A stretch of 32,956 bases of DNA, taken from NCBI GenBank assembly GCA_025363605.1, contig JANYDO010000121.1, positions 1 to 32,956 on the forward strand, read 5' to 3'. Below the pieces are notes generated by a model. The model did no database searches. It was not told the origin of the DNA and was given only the letters and a program-made list of their open reading frames with translations. A program made the translations under genes and the position numbers. This document shows, one piece after another, positions 7,801-16,060 of the stretch. Within the stretch, counting starts at the first letter, position 1. Each line of letters begins with the position of its first letter. The stretch comes from Candidatus Kapaibacterium sp. (GTDB taxonomy: Bacteria; Bacteroidota; Ignavibacteria; Kapaibacteriales; UBA4661).

Positions 7801-9153
7801 ATGCTGAAACGCCTTCTTTTCAATTTTGCCATTGCCCTCGAATCCTTTTCCTACAATCGCTTGCGCTCGTTTCTCACGTCGCTTGGGATTGTTTTTGGCA
7901 CGGCTTCGGTCATTACCATGCTCGCCATTGGCAAAGGCGCGGAACAGGAAATCCTTGAGCAAATGCAGCTTCTGGGCGCACAAAACGTGATTATCAAACC
8001 GATTGTCAAGCAAGACGAAGGCGATATGGAGAAAGCGGGCAATCCAGCAAAGCAAGAAAAGAAGCGCTTCTCGCCGGGGCTAACGCTACTTGACGCTGCT
8101 GCGATTCAAGCTGCCATTCCGAATGTGGCGCGTCTCAGCGTGGAAACCGTTATCGAAACAACCGTGATGCGGACAGCATTGCAGCGCACGATTAAACTCG
8201 TCGGCGTAGATTCTGCATACTGCACCGTTGCTGCTATGCCGGTGGCGGAGGGCAGTAATTTCACAGACGACCATTTCCGCCTTTCTGCTCCGGTGTGTTT
8301 GATTGGACATGGCATAAAATCACGCTTCTTTCCGAATGAAGACCCCATTGGCAAGACGATTAAATGCGGCTCGACGTGGCTCACCGTCGTAGGGGTACTG
8401 AAAGAACGCTTCGTGGCGGCACAAACGCTGCAACGCCTCGGCATTCGGAACGTCAATATGGATGTCTATACGCCCATTACGACTATGCTCCTTCGTTACC
8501 GAAATCGCTCGGTCGTGACACAAGAAGAAATGCGCATTGCAGGGCAATCGGACGACGATGAAGCCAACAAAAACAAAGAACTCACCGAAGAAGCAAAAAA
8601 TTATCATCAACTTGATCGTATCGTTGTGCAAATGTCCTCATCAGCATACAGCACGGGCGCAGCTGAGGTACTGAGCCGAATGTTGAAACGGCGACACAAT
8701 GATGTAATTGACGTAGAAATCACCGTGCCGGAACTTCTCTTACAGCAAGAAAAACGCACGAAATCTATCTTCAGCATTGTGCTGGGCGCGATTGCCTCCA
8801 TTTCGCTCGTGGTGGGTGGCATCGGCATTATGAACATCATGCTCGCCTCTGTTATGGAGCGCATCCGCGAGATTGGTGTGCGTTTGGCACTAGGCGCTAC
8901 GCCGCGCGACATCACGATGCAATTCCTCAGCGAGTCCATCACCATCAGCGTTTTGGGTGGTCTTGCGGGCGTGGTGCTGGGCGTTATTGCCAGTTACAGC
9001 GTTGAGCGCCTGACGGACATCAAGACGATTATTTCGTTGTGGTCGGCTCTGCTTTCTTTCCTCGTATCGCTTGCCGTCGGTTTAGTTTTTGGCTTTATTC
9101 CCGCCCGCAAAGCCGCACAGCAAGACCCCGTTGTTTCCTTGCGCTATGAGTAA
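7801..9153 (+). CDS. MacB-type ABC transporter permease, FtsX family, without ATPase domain
   Basis: A 450-residue permease with the MacB layout. The first membrane helix at about 20-42 carries NRLRSFLTSLGIVFGTAS. A large periplasmic MacB_PCD region follows at about 45-315. The C-terminal FtsX domain has three helices (about 322-345, 377-402, 413-437), with REIGVRLALGATPRD at about 358-372 and a final FGFIPARKAAQQDP. E. coli MacB carries its ATPase on the same chain; here it is missing and must be a separate protein. The ATG at 7801 is chosen because an upstream extension to 7624 would translate straight through the inverted repeat. It overlaps the next gene by 8 nt if that starts at 9146. 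Confidence 0.94.
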   Translation: MLKRLLFNFAIALESFSYNRLRSFLTSLGIVFGTASVITMLAIGKGAEQEILEQMQLLGAQNVIIKPIVKQDEGDMEKAGNPAKQEKKRFSPGLTLLDAAAIQAAIPNVARLSVETVIETTVMRTALQRTIKLVGVDSAYCTVAAMPVAEGSNFTDDHFRLSAPVCLIGHGIKSRFFPNEDPIGKTIKCGSTWLTVVGVLKERFVAAQTLQRLGIRNVNMDVYTPITTMLLRYRNRSVVTQEEMRIAGQSDDDEANKNKELTEEAKNYHQLDRIVVQMSSSAYSTGAAEVLSRMLKRRHNDVIDVEITVPELLLQQEKRTKSIFSIVLGAIASISLVVGGIGIMNIMLASVMERIREIGVRLALGATPRDITMQFLSESITISVLGGLAGVVLGVIASYSVERLTDIKTIISLWSALLSFLVSLAVGLVFGFIPARKAAQQDPVVSLRYE

Positions 9154-10738
9154 AATACACGAACATCACACCTTGAATATCGCTTCTATCAATATCGCTT
9201 CTATGAATCTACTCCGCTCAATTATTCCGTTGTTTCTTCCGTTGTTCCGGCGAGCAATGGTATTGTCTCTTTGCCTGCTTCTGCCGTCAGCGCTTTTGGC
9301 TCAAACTACCATTCAGTCAGGCAACACCGCTTCTCCTGCAAGCCCACCACTGCTCACTTTGCAAGAATGTGTCCGCATTGCACGGGAAGAAAGTCCGCTT
9401 GGCATAGCAGCGCGGCGGGACTACGAAAGCTCCATGTTTGATTACCGCGCTTTTGAGGCAAGTTTGCTGCCGCAGGTGAGTTTGAATGGCAACGTACCAA
9501 ATTTCGTACGCTCCATTAACCCCATCACGCAGCCCGACGGCACGGTGCAATTTGTGCCGCAAAGCCAGATGTTTTCTAATCTTTCGCTCACCGCAACGCA
9601 GCGCGTTCCCTTCACTGGTGGCGATGTGATTTTGTCCACAGGATTGAGCCGGATTGACCTTTTTGGCGACACTCGTTCCACTGCTCTCTGGCAATCGGTT
9701 CCGTTTCAAATCGGTATCCGGCAGCCGATTTTCCAATTTAACTCTTACGCTTTCGACCAGCAATCACGCGCCCTGCAGCGCACTATTGCCGAACGGCGGT
9801 ACGTGGAAACACTGGAAACGATTGCGATGAACATCACTAATGCGTTTTTTGATGCGTATATTGCAGAATTGAATCTTGAAAATGCTAATCTAAACAGTGC
9901 CATCAATGACACGCTCTATCAGCTTTCCAAAGGGCGGTTTGAGGTTGGCAAAATCAGCGAAAATGAGCTTCTGCAAAGCGAACTTGCCACGATGAACGCG
10001 CGGGTGAACAAAGTACGCGCCGAACTCGCTCTGCGGCGCACACAGTACACCTTGCAAATTTCTCTTGGGCGCTCACCTGACGACAAGGTTTCTCTCGTGC
10101 CGCCAGTGCAGTTACCGCCAGTGCAGGTCATACCGGAGCGAGCACGAGCGCAAGCACTGGCAAACAGAAGCGAAGCAACCAATTTCGACAGCCGTCGCCT
10201 GAGCGCCGCTCGCACTCTGGAACAAGCACGGCTGACCAATGGCTTTAATGCGACACTCTCGGCGAGTTTGGGCTATAACCAAACCAATGGCGAATTGCCA
10301 CTTGCCTATCAGAATCTTCTTTCGCAAAGCCGCGCGAATATTTCCTTCCAAATGCCGATTTTGCAATGGGGCGGCGGGGCGGCACAGGTGGAATCAGCAA
10401 GAGCAAACGAGGCGCAAACCGAACAACTCATCATTGCTGATGGGTTGACGCTTGGACAGGAAGCGTATTTTCAGGCTGCGGAACTAACACTCTTGGAGCA
10501 ACAGGTTGTTCTCTCGGCAAAGGCAGACACTATCGGACAAAAGCGCTTCGAGGTGGCAAAAAATCGTTATATTATTGGCAAAATTGCGCTTAATGATTTT
10601 TTCATCGGGCAAAACGATAAAGATGCTGCACGGCAGAACTACCTTCAAACGCTGCGTAGCTACTGGGTAGCGTATTATCGCTTGCGGCGCTTGACGCTCT
10701 TCGATTTTGAACGAAATTTCCGCCTTACGCCGCCGTAA
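9146..10738 (+). CDS. TolC-family outer membrane efflux channel
   Basis: From 9146 the protein is 530 residues. A signal peptide ends near LLPSALLAQ. Two outer-membrane-efflux-protein repeats of helices and strands follow: LTLQECVRIAREESP opens the first and LTNGFNATLSASLGYNQ the second, as in TolC/OprM. The C-terminus has the typical helix pair with KNRYIIGKIALNDFFIGQND. The start at 9146 overlaps the permease stop (ATGAGTAA), which suits translational coupling. An ATG at 9203 (MNLLRSII) gives a more normal signal peptide. Between these two starts lies a tandem copy of AATATCGCTTCTAT, which may have added the extra N-terminal residues. It completes the tripartite pump with the two preceding genes. 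Confidence 0.92.
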   Translation: MSKIHEHHTLNIASINIASMNLLRSIIPLFLPLFRRAMVLSLCLLLPSALLAQTTIQSGNTASPASPPLLTLQECVRIAREESPLGIAARRDYESSMFDYRAFEASLLPQVSLNGNVPNFVRSINPITQPDGTVQFVPQSQMFSNLSLTATQRVPFTGGDVILSTGLSRIDLFGDTRSTALWQSVPFQIGIRQPIFQFNSYAFDQQSRALQRTIAERRYVETLETIAMNITNAFFDAYIAELNLENANLNSAINDTLYQLSKGRFEVGKISENELLQSELATMNARVNKVRAELALRRTQYTLQISLGRSPDDKVSLVPPVQLPPVQVIPERARAQALANRSEATNFDSRRLSAARTLEQARLTNGFNATLSASLGYNQTNGELPLAYQNLLSQSRANISFQMPILQWGGGAAQVESARANEAQTEQLIIADGLTLGQEAYFQAAELTLLEQQVVLSAKADTIGQKRFEVAKNRYIIGKIALNDFFIGQNDKDAARQNYLQTLRSYWVAYYRLRRLTLFDFERNFRLTPP

Positions 10739-10795
10739 TTTTAATTCTGGACAAAAATCTATACCTTTTCAATTTTACTTTTTAGCACATTTTCC

Positions 10796-11881
10796 ATGAA
10801 TGCACGTATTCTCATTCTCGCCGGAGACGGCGTTGGACCGGAAGTAACACAAGCCACAAAGCGGGTGCTGGAGCACGTTGCTCAAAAATTCTCACATAGC
10901 TTCACATTTTCTGAAGGCTTAATTGGCGGCTGCGCGATTGATGCAACCGGCTCTGCTTTGCCCGAAGCCACCGTCAAAGCGGCAGAGACCGCAGACGCAG
11001 TGCTTTTGGGCGCTGTCGGTGGTCCGAAATGGGACGACCCCAAAGCAAAAACTCGCCCCGAAGACGGCTTGCTGGCTATTCGCAAAGCGCTGAAACTGTA
11101 CGCTAATCTGCGTCCTGTGAAGGTCTATCCCGAACTCGCATACGCTTCGCCCTTGAAGCCGGAAATCATCGCCGGAGTAGATTTTCTCGTTGTGCGGGAG
11201 CTAACGGGCGGCTTGTACTTCGGGCAGCCCAAAGAACGCCGCACCCGTGCAGACGGCGGCACGACGGCTGTGGACACGCTTGAATATCACGACTACGAAG
11301 TGCAGCGTATTTTGAAATTGGCTTTCGAGCTGGCTGCCTCGCGGCGCAATATAGTGGCAAGCGTTGACAAAGCAAACGTGCTGGAAACCTCACGCCTCTG
11401 GCGCGAATACGCAACGGCTCTGGCGAAGGACTATCCCGCCACGACGCTTCAGCACGTGCTTGTGGATACGGCAGCCATGCGACTTGTGATGTCGCCCTCG
11501 CACTTCGACGTGCTGGTGACAGAAAACACCTTCGGTGATATTTTGACGGATGAAGCGGCTGTGCTGGTGGGTTCGATGGGCTTACTGCCGTCTGCCTCCA
11601 TTGGCGAAGTAAAAAATAGTAAGGGCTTGCCGCTTGGCTTGTACGAACCCATACACGGCTCTGCACCTGACATTGCGGGCAAAGGCATTGCGAATCCCGT
11701 CGGCACGATTTTGAGTGCGGCGATGCTCTTGCGTCATTCTTTAGGCTTGGTGTCAGAAGCCGACGCAGTTGAGAACGCCGTAGAAGCCGCTTTGAAAGAG
11801 GGTGCACGAACAGCAGACTTGACAAAAGCAGATGCCCTTTCGACTGCGCAGATGACTGATAAGATTTTGTCGCATTTGTAA
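10796..11881 (+). CDS. leuB: 3-isopropylmalate dehydrogenase
   Basis: LeuB oxidatively decarboxylates 3-isopropylmalate to the keto acid precursor of leucine, using NAD and Mg or Mn. The 361-residue length fits the family. Visible motifs include AGDGVGPEV at the N-terminus, [29 protein letters not shown] at about 133-143, the metal and substrate region [10 protein letters not shown] at about 245-254, and [14 protein letters not shown] near 288-301 (cofactor loop). The gene sits 57 nt after the tolC-like stop and its own promoter is possible (TACCTTTT at 10762 is a near match to TAnnTTTG). A strong terminator follows. Confidence 0.97.
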   Translation: MNARILILAGDGVGPEVTQATKRVLEHVAQKFSHSFTFSEGLIGGCAIDATGSALPEATVKAAETADAVLLGAVGGPKWDDPKAKTRPEDGLLAIRKALKLYANLRPVKVYPELAYASPLKPEIIAGVDFLVVRELTGGLYFGQPKERRTRADGGTTAVDTLEYHDYEVQRILKLAFELAASRRNIVASVDKANVLETSRLWREYATALAKDYPATTLQHVLVDTAAMRLVMSPSHFDVLVTENTFGDILTDEAAVLVGSMGLLPSASIGEVKNSKGLPLGLYEPIHGSAPDIAGKGIANPVGTILSAAMLLRHSLGLVSEADAVENAVEAALKEGARTADLTKADALSTAQMTDKILSHL

Positions 11882-11902
11882 TCACCAGCAGCATACAACG
11901 AC

Positions 11903-11938
11903 AAAAGCCGCTTCGCATCATGCGTGAAGCGGCTTTTT
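11903..11938. terminator. Bidirectional intrinsic terminator between leuB and the V4R-like gene
   Basis: A 12-bp stem (11903-11914 with 11926-11937) of the form AAAAGCCGCTTC...GAAGCGGCTTTT encloses an 11-nt loop and is flanked by T-runs in both directions. It lies between the converging leuB (+) and the 11982 gene (-), so it can stop both transcripts. Confidence 0.9.
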
Positions 11939-11981
11939 GTTTCTTTAGTTCTTGTTTGCCATTCTCGTTTACCAATTTTGT

Positions 11982-12518
11982 TTACCACGTAATGTGGAAC
12001 TCATCGGTTGCGTCGCCATTTGCCCGCGCTTTTGTTTGTACGACTTTGCCAGTTTTTACGCCAGTCATCTCCAAAATGCCAAGAAATACACCTTCATAGA
12101 GTTTAGGATTATAGCCCGGTGCGGGAGCTTGTACCACGACATCGCCATCCTTTGCAGAGATAAACTTTCGTGGCTGTACATCGCTTCCCCGGTGATTTGC
12201 CAAGAAACCATCCGCTTCAAATTTGATAAAATCCAGAGGGGTCTTCAAATGCGGCGGCAGTCCGGTGCTTTTTTTGATGGTCGGATAGACATTGCGTCCC
12301 AGCGTCACGATAGCTCTTTCGCCGGAGACCGAATACCGCGCGTACGTTTCCATAAATAGATTGAAAAGGCTCGTGTCGTACCAACCCTCCGGGTCTAGTT
12401 CGGCAAACGTTTTGCCTGTTTTTGCGACAAGTCCTTTGTTTGCTTCTGCTAAACCATCTTTGTACAGGGTCATAAGACCTCCTGCAAGCATAATAAATTT
12501 GCCTTTCACTTCAGCCAT
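11982..12518 (-). CDS. V4R / heme-NO-binding-like small protein of unknown function
   Basis: The protein has 178 residues from the ATG at 12518. A Shine-Dalgarno GGAG lies 7 nt upstream, which decides this start over the upstream in-frame one. It begins EVKGKFIMLAGGLM, followed by a helical region. The C-terminal part, YNPKLYEGVFLGILEMTG and GDATDEFHITW, resembles V4R and heme-NO-binding-like small-ligand domains, in which a helix such as F-x-x-G-x-LEG is followed by a strand ending GDDxCEFxI. It has no cysteine and no signal peptide. The family match is by pattern only. It stands alone on its strand and may act as a cytoplasmic sensor or binding protein. Confidence 0.6.
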   Translation of the reverse strand: MAEVKGKFIMLAGGLMTLYKDGLAEANKGLVAKTGKTFAELDPEGWYDTSLFNLFMETYARYSVSGERAIVTLGRNVYPTIKKSTGLPPHLKTPLDFIKFEADGFLANHRGSDVQPRKFISAKDGDVVVQAPAPGYNPKLYEGVFLGILEMTGVKTGKVVQTKARANGDATDEFHITW

Positions 12519-12525
12519 ATCAATA

Positions 12526-12529
12526 CTCC
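12526..12529 (-). promoter_or_regulatory. Shine-Dalgarno deciding the V4R-like start
   Basis: GGAG on the - strand, 7 nt before ATG 12518. Most genes here lack a clear site, so this one is informative for start choice. Confidence 0.6.
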
Positions 12530-12860
12530 ATTCACACAAGAAAAATAAAAAAGGGGATTAAATAGAAAGAAAACACAACACGCTTGCACACAATATCGCG
12601 ATGAGGAATGGTGGCGATGAATCGCAATGATGATTGTGGCAAGAATTTCCAGTAGCTCCACTTTGCTTGAGAGCACTACATGGTTTCAGTTGAAAATAAC
12701 AGCCAATAAACGAACGAAAGACTGTGGTGACAACAATCTTTTGCCTGAGAGGACGCGTGATATAACCGACCGAAATCTATAACATTTTTGGGCAATGTGC
12801 AACAAGAATACTACAAATACTTCTTCCTTGAATTCAAGTTCCTTATATTTCTGCTTGAGC
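12530..12860. other. Non-coding gap between the V4R-like gene and the ABC ATPase gene
   Basis: About 330 nt without a convincing gene. Short frames exist on both strands but lack ribosome sites and family motifs. The right end must contain the 3' region of the ATPase gene, and the left end the promoter of the V4R-like gene. I see no strong hairpin, T-run or repeat in it. An A-rich stretch lies at 12540-12575. Confidence 0.6.
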
Positions 12861-13580
12861 CTAGACGAGTTTCCCCTCGTGCAAACGTACGATTCTGTCA
12901 GCTCCGGCAGCAATTTCGCTGCTGTGCGTTACGATAACAAACGTCTGCCCGCTTTCGGTACGGAATTGTTGTATCAAATCCAGTAGCATTGCGCTATTGG
13001 CGGCATCAAGATTACCCGTCGGCTCATCGGCAAAAATTAACACGGGGTCATTCACAAGCGCACGGGCAAAAGCGACACGCTGCTGTTCGCCACCGGAAAG
13101 CGCATCAGGCTTATTGCCAAGGCGATGGGAAAGCCCAACACGGTCAAGAAGGACGGTTGCTTTTTCACGGGCTTTGGCGTGGGAGATTCCTGCAATTAAC
13201 GCCGGCATCATCACATTTTCCAGTGCCGTAAATTCAGGCAGAAGGTGGTGAAATTGAAAAATAAAACCCAGCATGGAATTACGCATCAATGCCAACCCCA
13301 TATCACTCAGTTGTCCGTAGTTATGGCGAATGTAGTTCTCCGTCTCCCCTTCCAGCAAATCCAAATGATAGGTAAGAGTGATTCTTCCCTCATCCGGCTC
13401 GTCCAGCGCTCCCAAAAGGTGCAGAAGCGTACTTTTGCCCGCTCCCGACGACCCGACGATAGCAAGAATTTCGCCTTGCTCAATAGCTAACGAGACACCG
13501 CGCAGAACAGGCGTTTTTTCGCCACTGGCGGGCGAGGAATAGGATTTGACAAGGTTGTCGGCGTGAAGAAGTGTCGGCAT
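12861..13580 (-). CDS. ABC transporter ATP-binding protein, LolD/MacB type
   Basis: A 239-residue ATPase with Walker A GSSGAGKST at 43-51, Q-loop Gln109, signature LSGGEQQR at 161-168, Walker B LIFADEPT at 181-188, D-loop GNLDAANS and an H-loop His in IVTHS near 218. The EPT-GNLD pattern and N-terminus place it in the LolD/MacB/FtsE subfamily, which drives FtsX-type permeases. No permease adjoins it. The nearest FtsX-type permease without an ATPase is the one at 7801-9153, so this is its most likely local partner, though lipoprotein release (LolCDE) with distant permeases is equally possible. Confidence 0.93.
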   Translation of the reverse strand: MPTLLHADNLVKSYSSPASGEKTPVLRGVSLAIEQGEILAIVGSSGAGKSTLLHLLGALDEPDEGRITLTYHLDLLEGETENYIRHNYGQLSDMGLALMRNSMLGFIFQFHHLLPEFTALENVMMPALIAGISHAKAREKATVLLDRVGLSHRLGNKPDALSGGEQQRVAFARALVNDPVLIFADEPTGNLDAANSAMLLDLIQQFRTESGQTFVIVTHSSEIAAGADRIVRLHEGKLV

Positions 13581-13680
13581 AGTAATTGCAGCTTGTAACC
13601 AAAAGGGGGATTAGGGATTATTCTTTAGAAACACCCGCAAATATCGGACTTTCTCCCACAAGCCGCAAAGGATAAACCCA

Positions 13681-14340
13681 ATGAAATTGCTCCTCGTCCT
13701 CAAGACCGCACTAATTCTACTGTTCACACTATTACCGTTTTTTGCCTCCGCACAAAATTTCCGCTTTGGCGGCGGGATTTCTGCGCCCTACGAGCAGCTT
13801 GTCGCTGTGCGATTTTCTTTACCACAAGGAGGCGTATTCGTTTATCCTGTTTCGCAGGCGCAAAACCTTGGGTATCACATAGCGGCACGGTATCTGCTTT
13901 CATTGGAGAAAGGTCGTGGAATCACCTTTTCTGCTGCATTGCACCAATTTGAAACGCCGATTTTTTCCGTCTATGACCCCTCGCAGCCTACTTTTCCTAC
14001 ATCCGTGAAAGTTTCGCAAACCTTTATTCCGCTTGGTGCGGGCTTTGAATATCGCTTTTTATCACTGCTCGTTCTCCATGCTTACGTTGCCGGAGAAGCA
14101 AGCTATAATCTTATTCACTCGCGCAATGAGTACGGGCAGCCAAGCGGACTGACAAGCAACATCGCCACACTTTCGAGAATAGGCGGCAACGTGGCGCTCG
14201 GCGTGGAACTCTCTATCTTCGGCATCGGTGCGGATGTGTCGGCACGGTACTACTTCGCAAACTTGTTCTTGCGCGAGCAAAACGAACTCAGTCGGAGTTT
14301 TGTTGCGCTGAACGTCTCGCTCCTTTTTGGAGAAAAGTGA
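13681..14340 (+). CDS. Exported beta-barrel-like protein, probable outer membrane
   Basis: A 219-residue protein with a clear signal peptide (hydrophobic residues 8-20, cleavage near ASAQN). The rest alternates aromatic and small residues in strands such as GYHIAARYLLSL, PLGAGFEYRFL, and a C-terminal strand FVALNVSLLFG. Gly- and Ser-rich turns separate them. This is the pattern of small eight-strand outer-membrane barrels of the Bacteroidota. No named family was recognised. It is divergent from the ABC ATPase gene, the 100-nt gap serving both. Confidence 0.7.
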   Translation: MKLLLVLKTALILLFTLLPFFASAQNFRFGGGISAPYEQLVAVRFSLPQGGVFVYPVSQAQNLGYHIAARYLLSLEKGRGITFSAALHQFETPIFSVYDPSQPTFPTSVKVSQTFIPLGAGFEYRFLSLLVLHAYVAGEASYNLIHSRNEYGQPSGLTSNIATLSRIGGNVALGVELSIFGIGADVSARYYFANLFLREQNELSRSFVALNVSLLFGEK

Positions 14341-14440
14341 TTTTTTGGGTTTTCAGTAATGAACGTTGGAATTGATGCGGCTTTTCTCTAATTTTCCCGC
14401 CCTACTATCCACAATTTTCCGACCTTCTTTTTCCTACCGC

Positions 14441-14446
14441 AAGGAG
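14441..14446 (+). promoter_or_regulatory. Strong Shine-Dalgarno of the crotonase gene
   Basis: AAGGAG, 10 nt before ATG 14457. It is among the strongest ribosome sites in the window. Further upstream, TTG at 14366 and TAATTTTC at 14389 form a possible promoter with a 20-nt spacer. Confidence 0.6.
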
Positions 14447-14456
14447 ACAATTTTGT

Positions 14457-15245
14457 ATGTACGAAACACTCACGTATTCGCTTGAAAACGGCGTAGCAAC
14501 TATCATGCTGAACCGCCCCGATGTTTACAACGCGCTCAACGGGCAGCTCAAAAAAGACCTCCTCCACGCGGTGCAAGAATCCGGCAAGAACGATGCCGTC
14601 CGCGCCGTTGTGCTGACGGGCAACGGCAAAGCATTTTCGTCGGGTCAGGATTTGAAAGAAGCAATCGGTCTGAGCAAAAATGGCAAAATTGATTTTCAAG
14701 GAATGATTCAGCACGGCTATAACCCCATCATTCGCGCCATGCGCGACCTCCCGAAGCCAATTCTGGCAGGTATTAACGGCGTGGCGGCTGGCGCAGGACT
14801 AGCACTTGGTCTTGCAGCAGATATGCGCATTATGAGCGCTGATGCGCGCTTGGTGGAGGGTTTCACGGGTATTGCGCTTGTGCCGGATTCCGGTGGCACA
14901 TACTTTTTTGCCCGCATGATGAGTTACCCGAAAGCATTTGAGTTTATCGCCCTCAATGAACCAATGGACGCACCGACAGCACTCCAAATGGGCTTAGTAA
15001 ACCGCGTTGTTCCGGCGGCAGAGTTTGAAGCATCCTTGAAAGCAATGGGCGAGCGCCTTGCAGCCGCACCCACGAAAACGCTTGGCTTGGTCAAATCCAT
15101 GCTCCAACGCGCTATGAAAGATTCTCTCGAAGATATGCTCAATCTCGAAGCTGAAATGCAGGAAATTGCCGGAACAAGCGAAGACTGCATGATAGGGCTG
15201 GCTGCCTTTGCCAATAAGCAAGCACCGACGTTTGTTGGGCGATAA
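14457..15245 (+). CDS. Enoyl-CoA hydratase/isomerase family, PaaG-like
   Basis: A 262-residue crotonase-fold enzyme. It begins YETLTYSLENGVATIMLNRP and carries the CoA/oxyanion motifs SSGQDLKEA and GVAAGAGLALGLAADMRI. The second active-site region reads GIALVPDSGGTYF, where Asp of PDSGG takes the place of the second hydratase glutamate and the first is absent. This is the pattern of PaaG (ring-1,2-epoxyphenylacetyl-CoA isomerase) and related enoyl-CoA isomerases rather than of true hydratases. No other paa genes are nearby, so the substrate remains open; an isomerase for fatty or aromatic acyl-CoA is likely. It converges with recX; GCGATAACTC is duplicated at the stop. Confidence 0.9.
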   Translation: MYETLTYSLENGVATIMLNRPDVYNALNGQLKKDLLHAVQESGKNDAVRAVVLTGNGKAFSSGQDLKEAIGLSKNGKIDFQGMIQHGYNPIIRAMRDLPKPILAGINGVAAGAGLALGLAADMRIMSADARLVEGFTGIALVPDSGGTYFFARMMSYPKAFEFIALNEPMDAPTALQMGLVNRVVPAAEFEASLKAMGERLAAAPTKTLGLVKSMLQRAMKDSLEDMLNLEAEMQEIAGTSEDCMIGLAAFANKQAPTFVGR

Positions 15246-15266
15246 CTCTTGCGATAACTCGTAATT

Positions 15267-15977
15267 CTACTCGTCCTCATCGCTCTTGTCGCCTGAAGGA
15301 AGTACGTCCGAAAGCACTTTTTTAATAACATCCCACGAAAAGCCCTGACGCTGCAAGTAGCCCACCAGCGCTTGTTTTCGCTTTTCGGGGTCTTTCCGCT
15401 CTAGCGAGCGCATTTTTTTCTGCGCGGCTTCCAAAGCAGATTCCATCGCGGTTTCGCGCGATGTTTCCGGCGGAAACGCCTCAGCAAAGGCATCGGCTAT
15501 ATCGTGTTTGCTGACCCCGCGCTTCATCAGCTCTTGTCGTAAGCGGCTTTCGCCCGCAGGCTTGCGCTTCATGGTCTCGCGGATGAACGCCAGTGCGTAC
15601 TTGCGGTCGTCCACGTAACCAAATTCTTCCAAAAACTGAACGGCATATTCAGCTTCTTCCGGCGCAAAATCTTTTTCAAACATCTTACGGCGGACTTCCT
15701 CGCCTGTGCGCGATTTGTACGTGGCGTAGCGGAGAGCAGTTTGCTTCAGCACAATAATATCTTCCTGCTCTTGTAAACGCGCCAGTTCTTGCGAAGAAAG
15801 TTCGCGTCCCTTCGTCAGACTGAAGCGCACTGCGGTATCTATCGTGCAACCAAAAGCAAACTCGCCATTCAAAAACACCGAGCAACGTGCAGGATTTTTC
15901 TTTTGAGCAGCGATGGATGTGATAATAAAAGGCTCTTGAAGTGCTGATGTTACAGACTTCACGGCAATATTTTTCAT
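15267..15977 (-). CDS. recX: RecX regulatory protein
   Basis: RecX binds and limits RecA filaments. From the ATG at 15977 the protein has 236 residues. It shows the repeated three-helix RecX pattern: ALRYATYKSRTGEEVRRKM and AEYAVQFLEEFGYVDDRKYA in the first half, then RLRQELMKRGVSKHDI, and a last repeat LVGYLQRQGFSWDVIKKVL. A longer frame to 16019 would start inside the terminator hairpin, so it is rejected. The C-terminus is acidic (GDKSDEDE). recA is not in the window. Confidence 0.93.
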   Translation of the reverse strand: MKNIAVKSVTSALQEPFIITSIAAQKKNPARCSVFLNGEFAFGCTIDTAVRFSLTKGRELSSQELARLQEQEDIIVLKQTALRYATYKSRTGEEVRRKMFEKDFAPEEAEYAVQFLEEFGYVDDRKYALAFIRETMKRKPAGESRLRQELMKRGVSKHDIADAFAEAFPPETSRETAMESALEAAQKKMRSLERKDPEKRKQALVGYLQRQGFSWDVIKKVLSDVLPSGDKSDEDE

Positions 15978-15996
15978 AACAGGCTTTGACAATGAC

Positions 15997-16036
15997 AAAA
16001 AAAGCTGCCTCTCAAACACGTGGGAGGCAGCTTTTT
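15997..16036 (-). terminator. Intrinsic terminator of the respiratory operon
   Basis: A 13-bp stem (15999-16011 with 16024-16036) of AAAAAGCTGCCTC and its complement encloses a 12-nt loop. On the - strand, a run of seven T follows the stem. It lies 25 nt after the actF stop and before recX, so it ends the long leftward transcript. Confidence 0.9.
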
Positions 16037-16060
16037 GTTTTTCAGAAGATGGATGTGGTA

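Noticed and set aside
11166-11975. - strand ORF overlapping leuB and its terminator
   Set aside because: It runs through the leuB terminator hairpin and is antisense to a certain gene.
12686-12860. Small ORFs in the gap between the V4R-like and ABC ATPase genes
   Set aside because: They overlap the ATPase gene end, and no ribosome site or domain pattern was seen.
14457-15245. Calling the crotonase a true enoyl-CoA hydratase
   Set aside because: The two catalytic glutamates of hydratases are not both present; the PDSGG region fits PaaG-like isomerases better.
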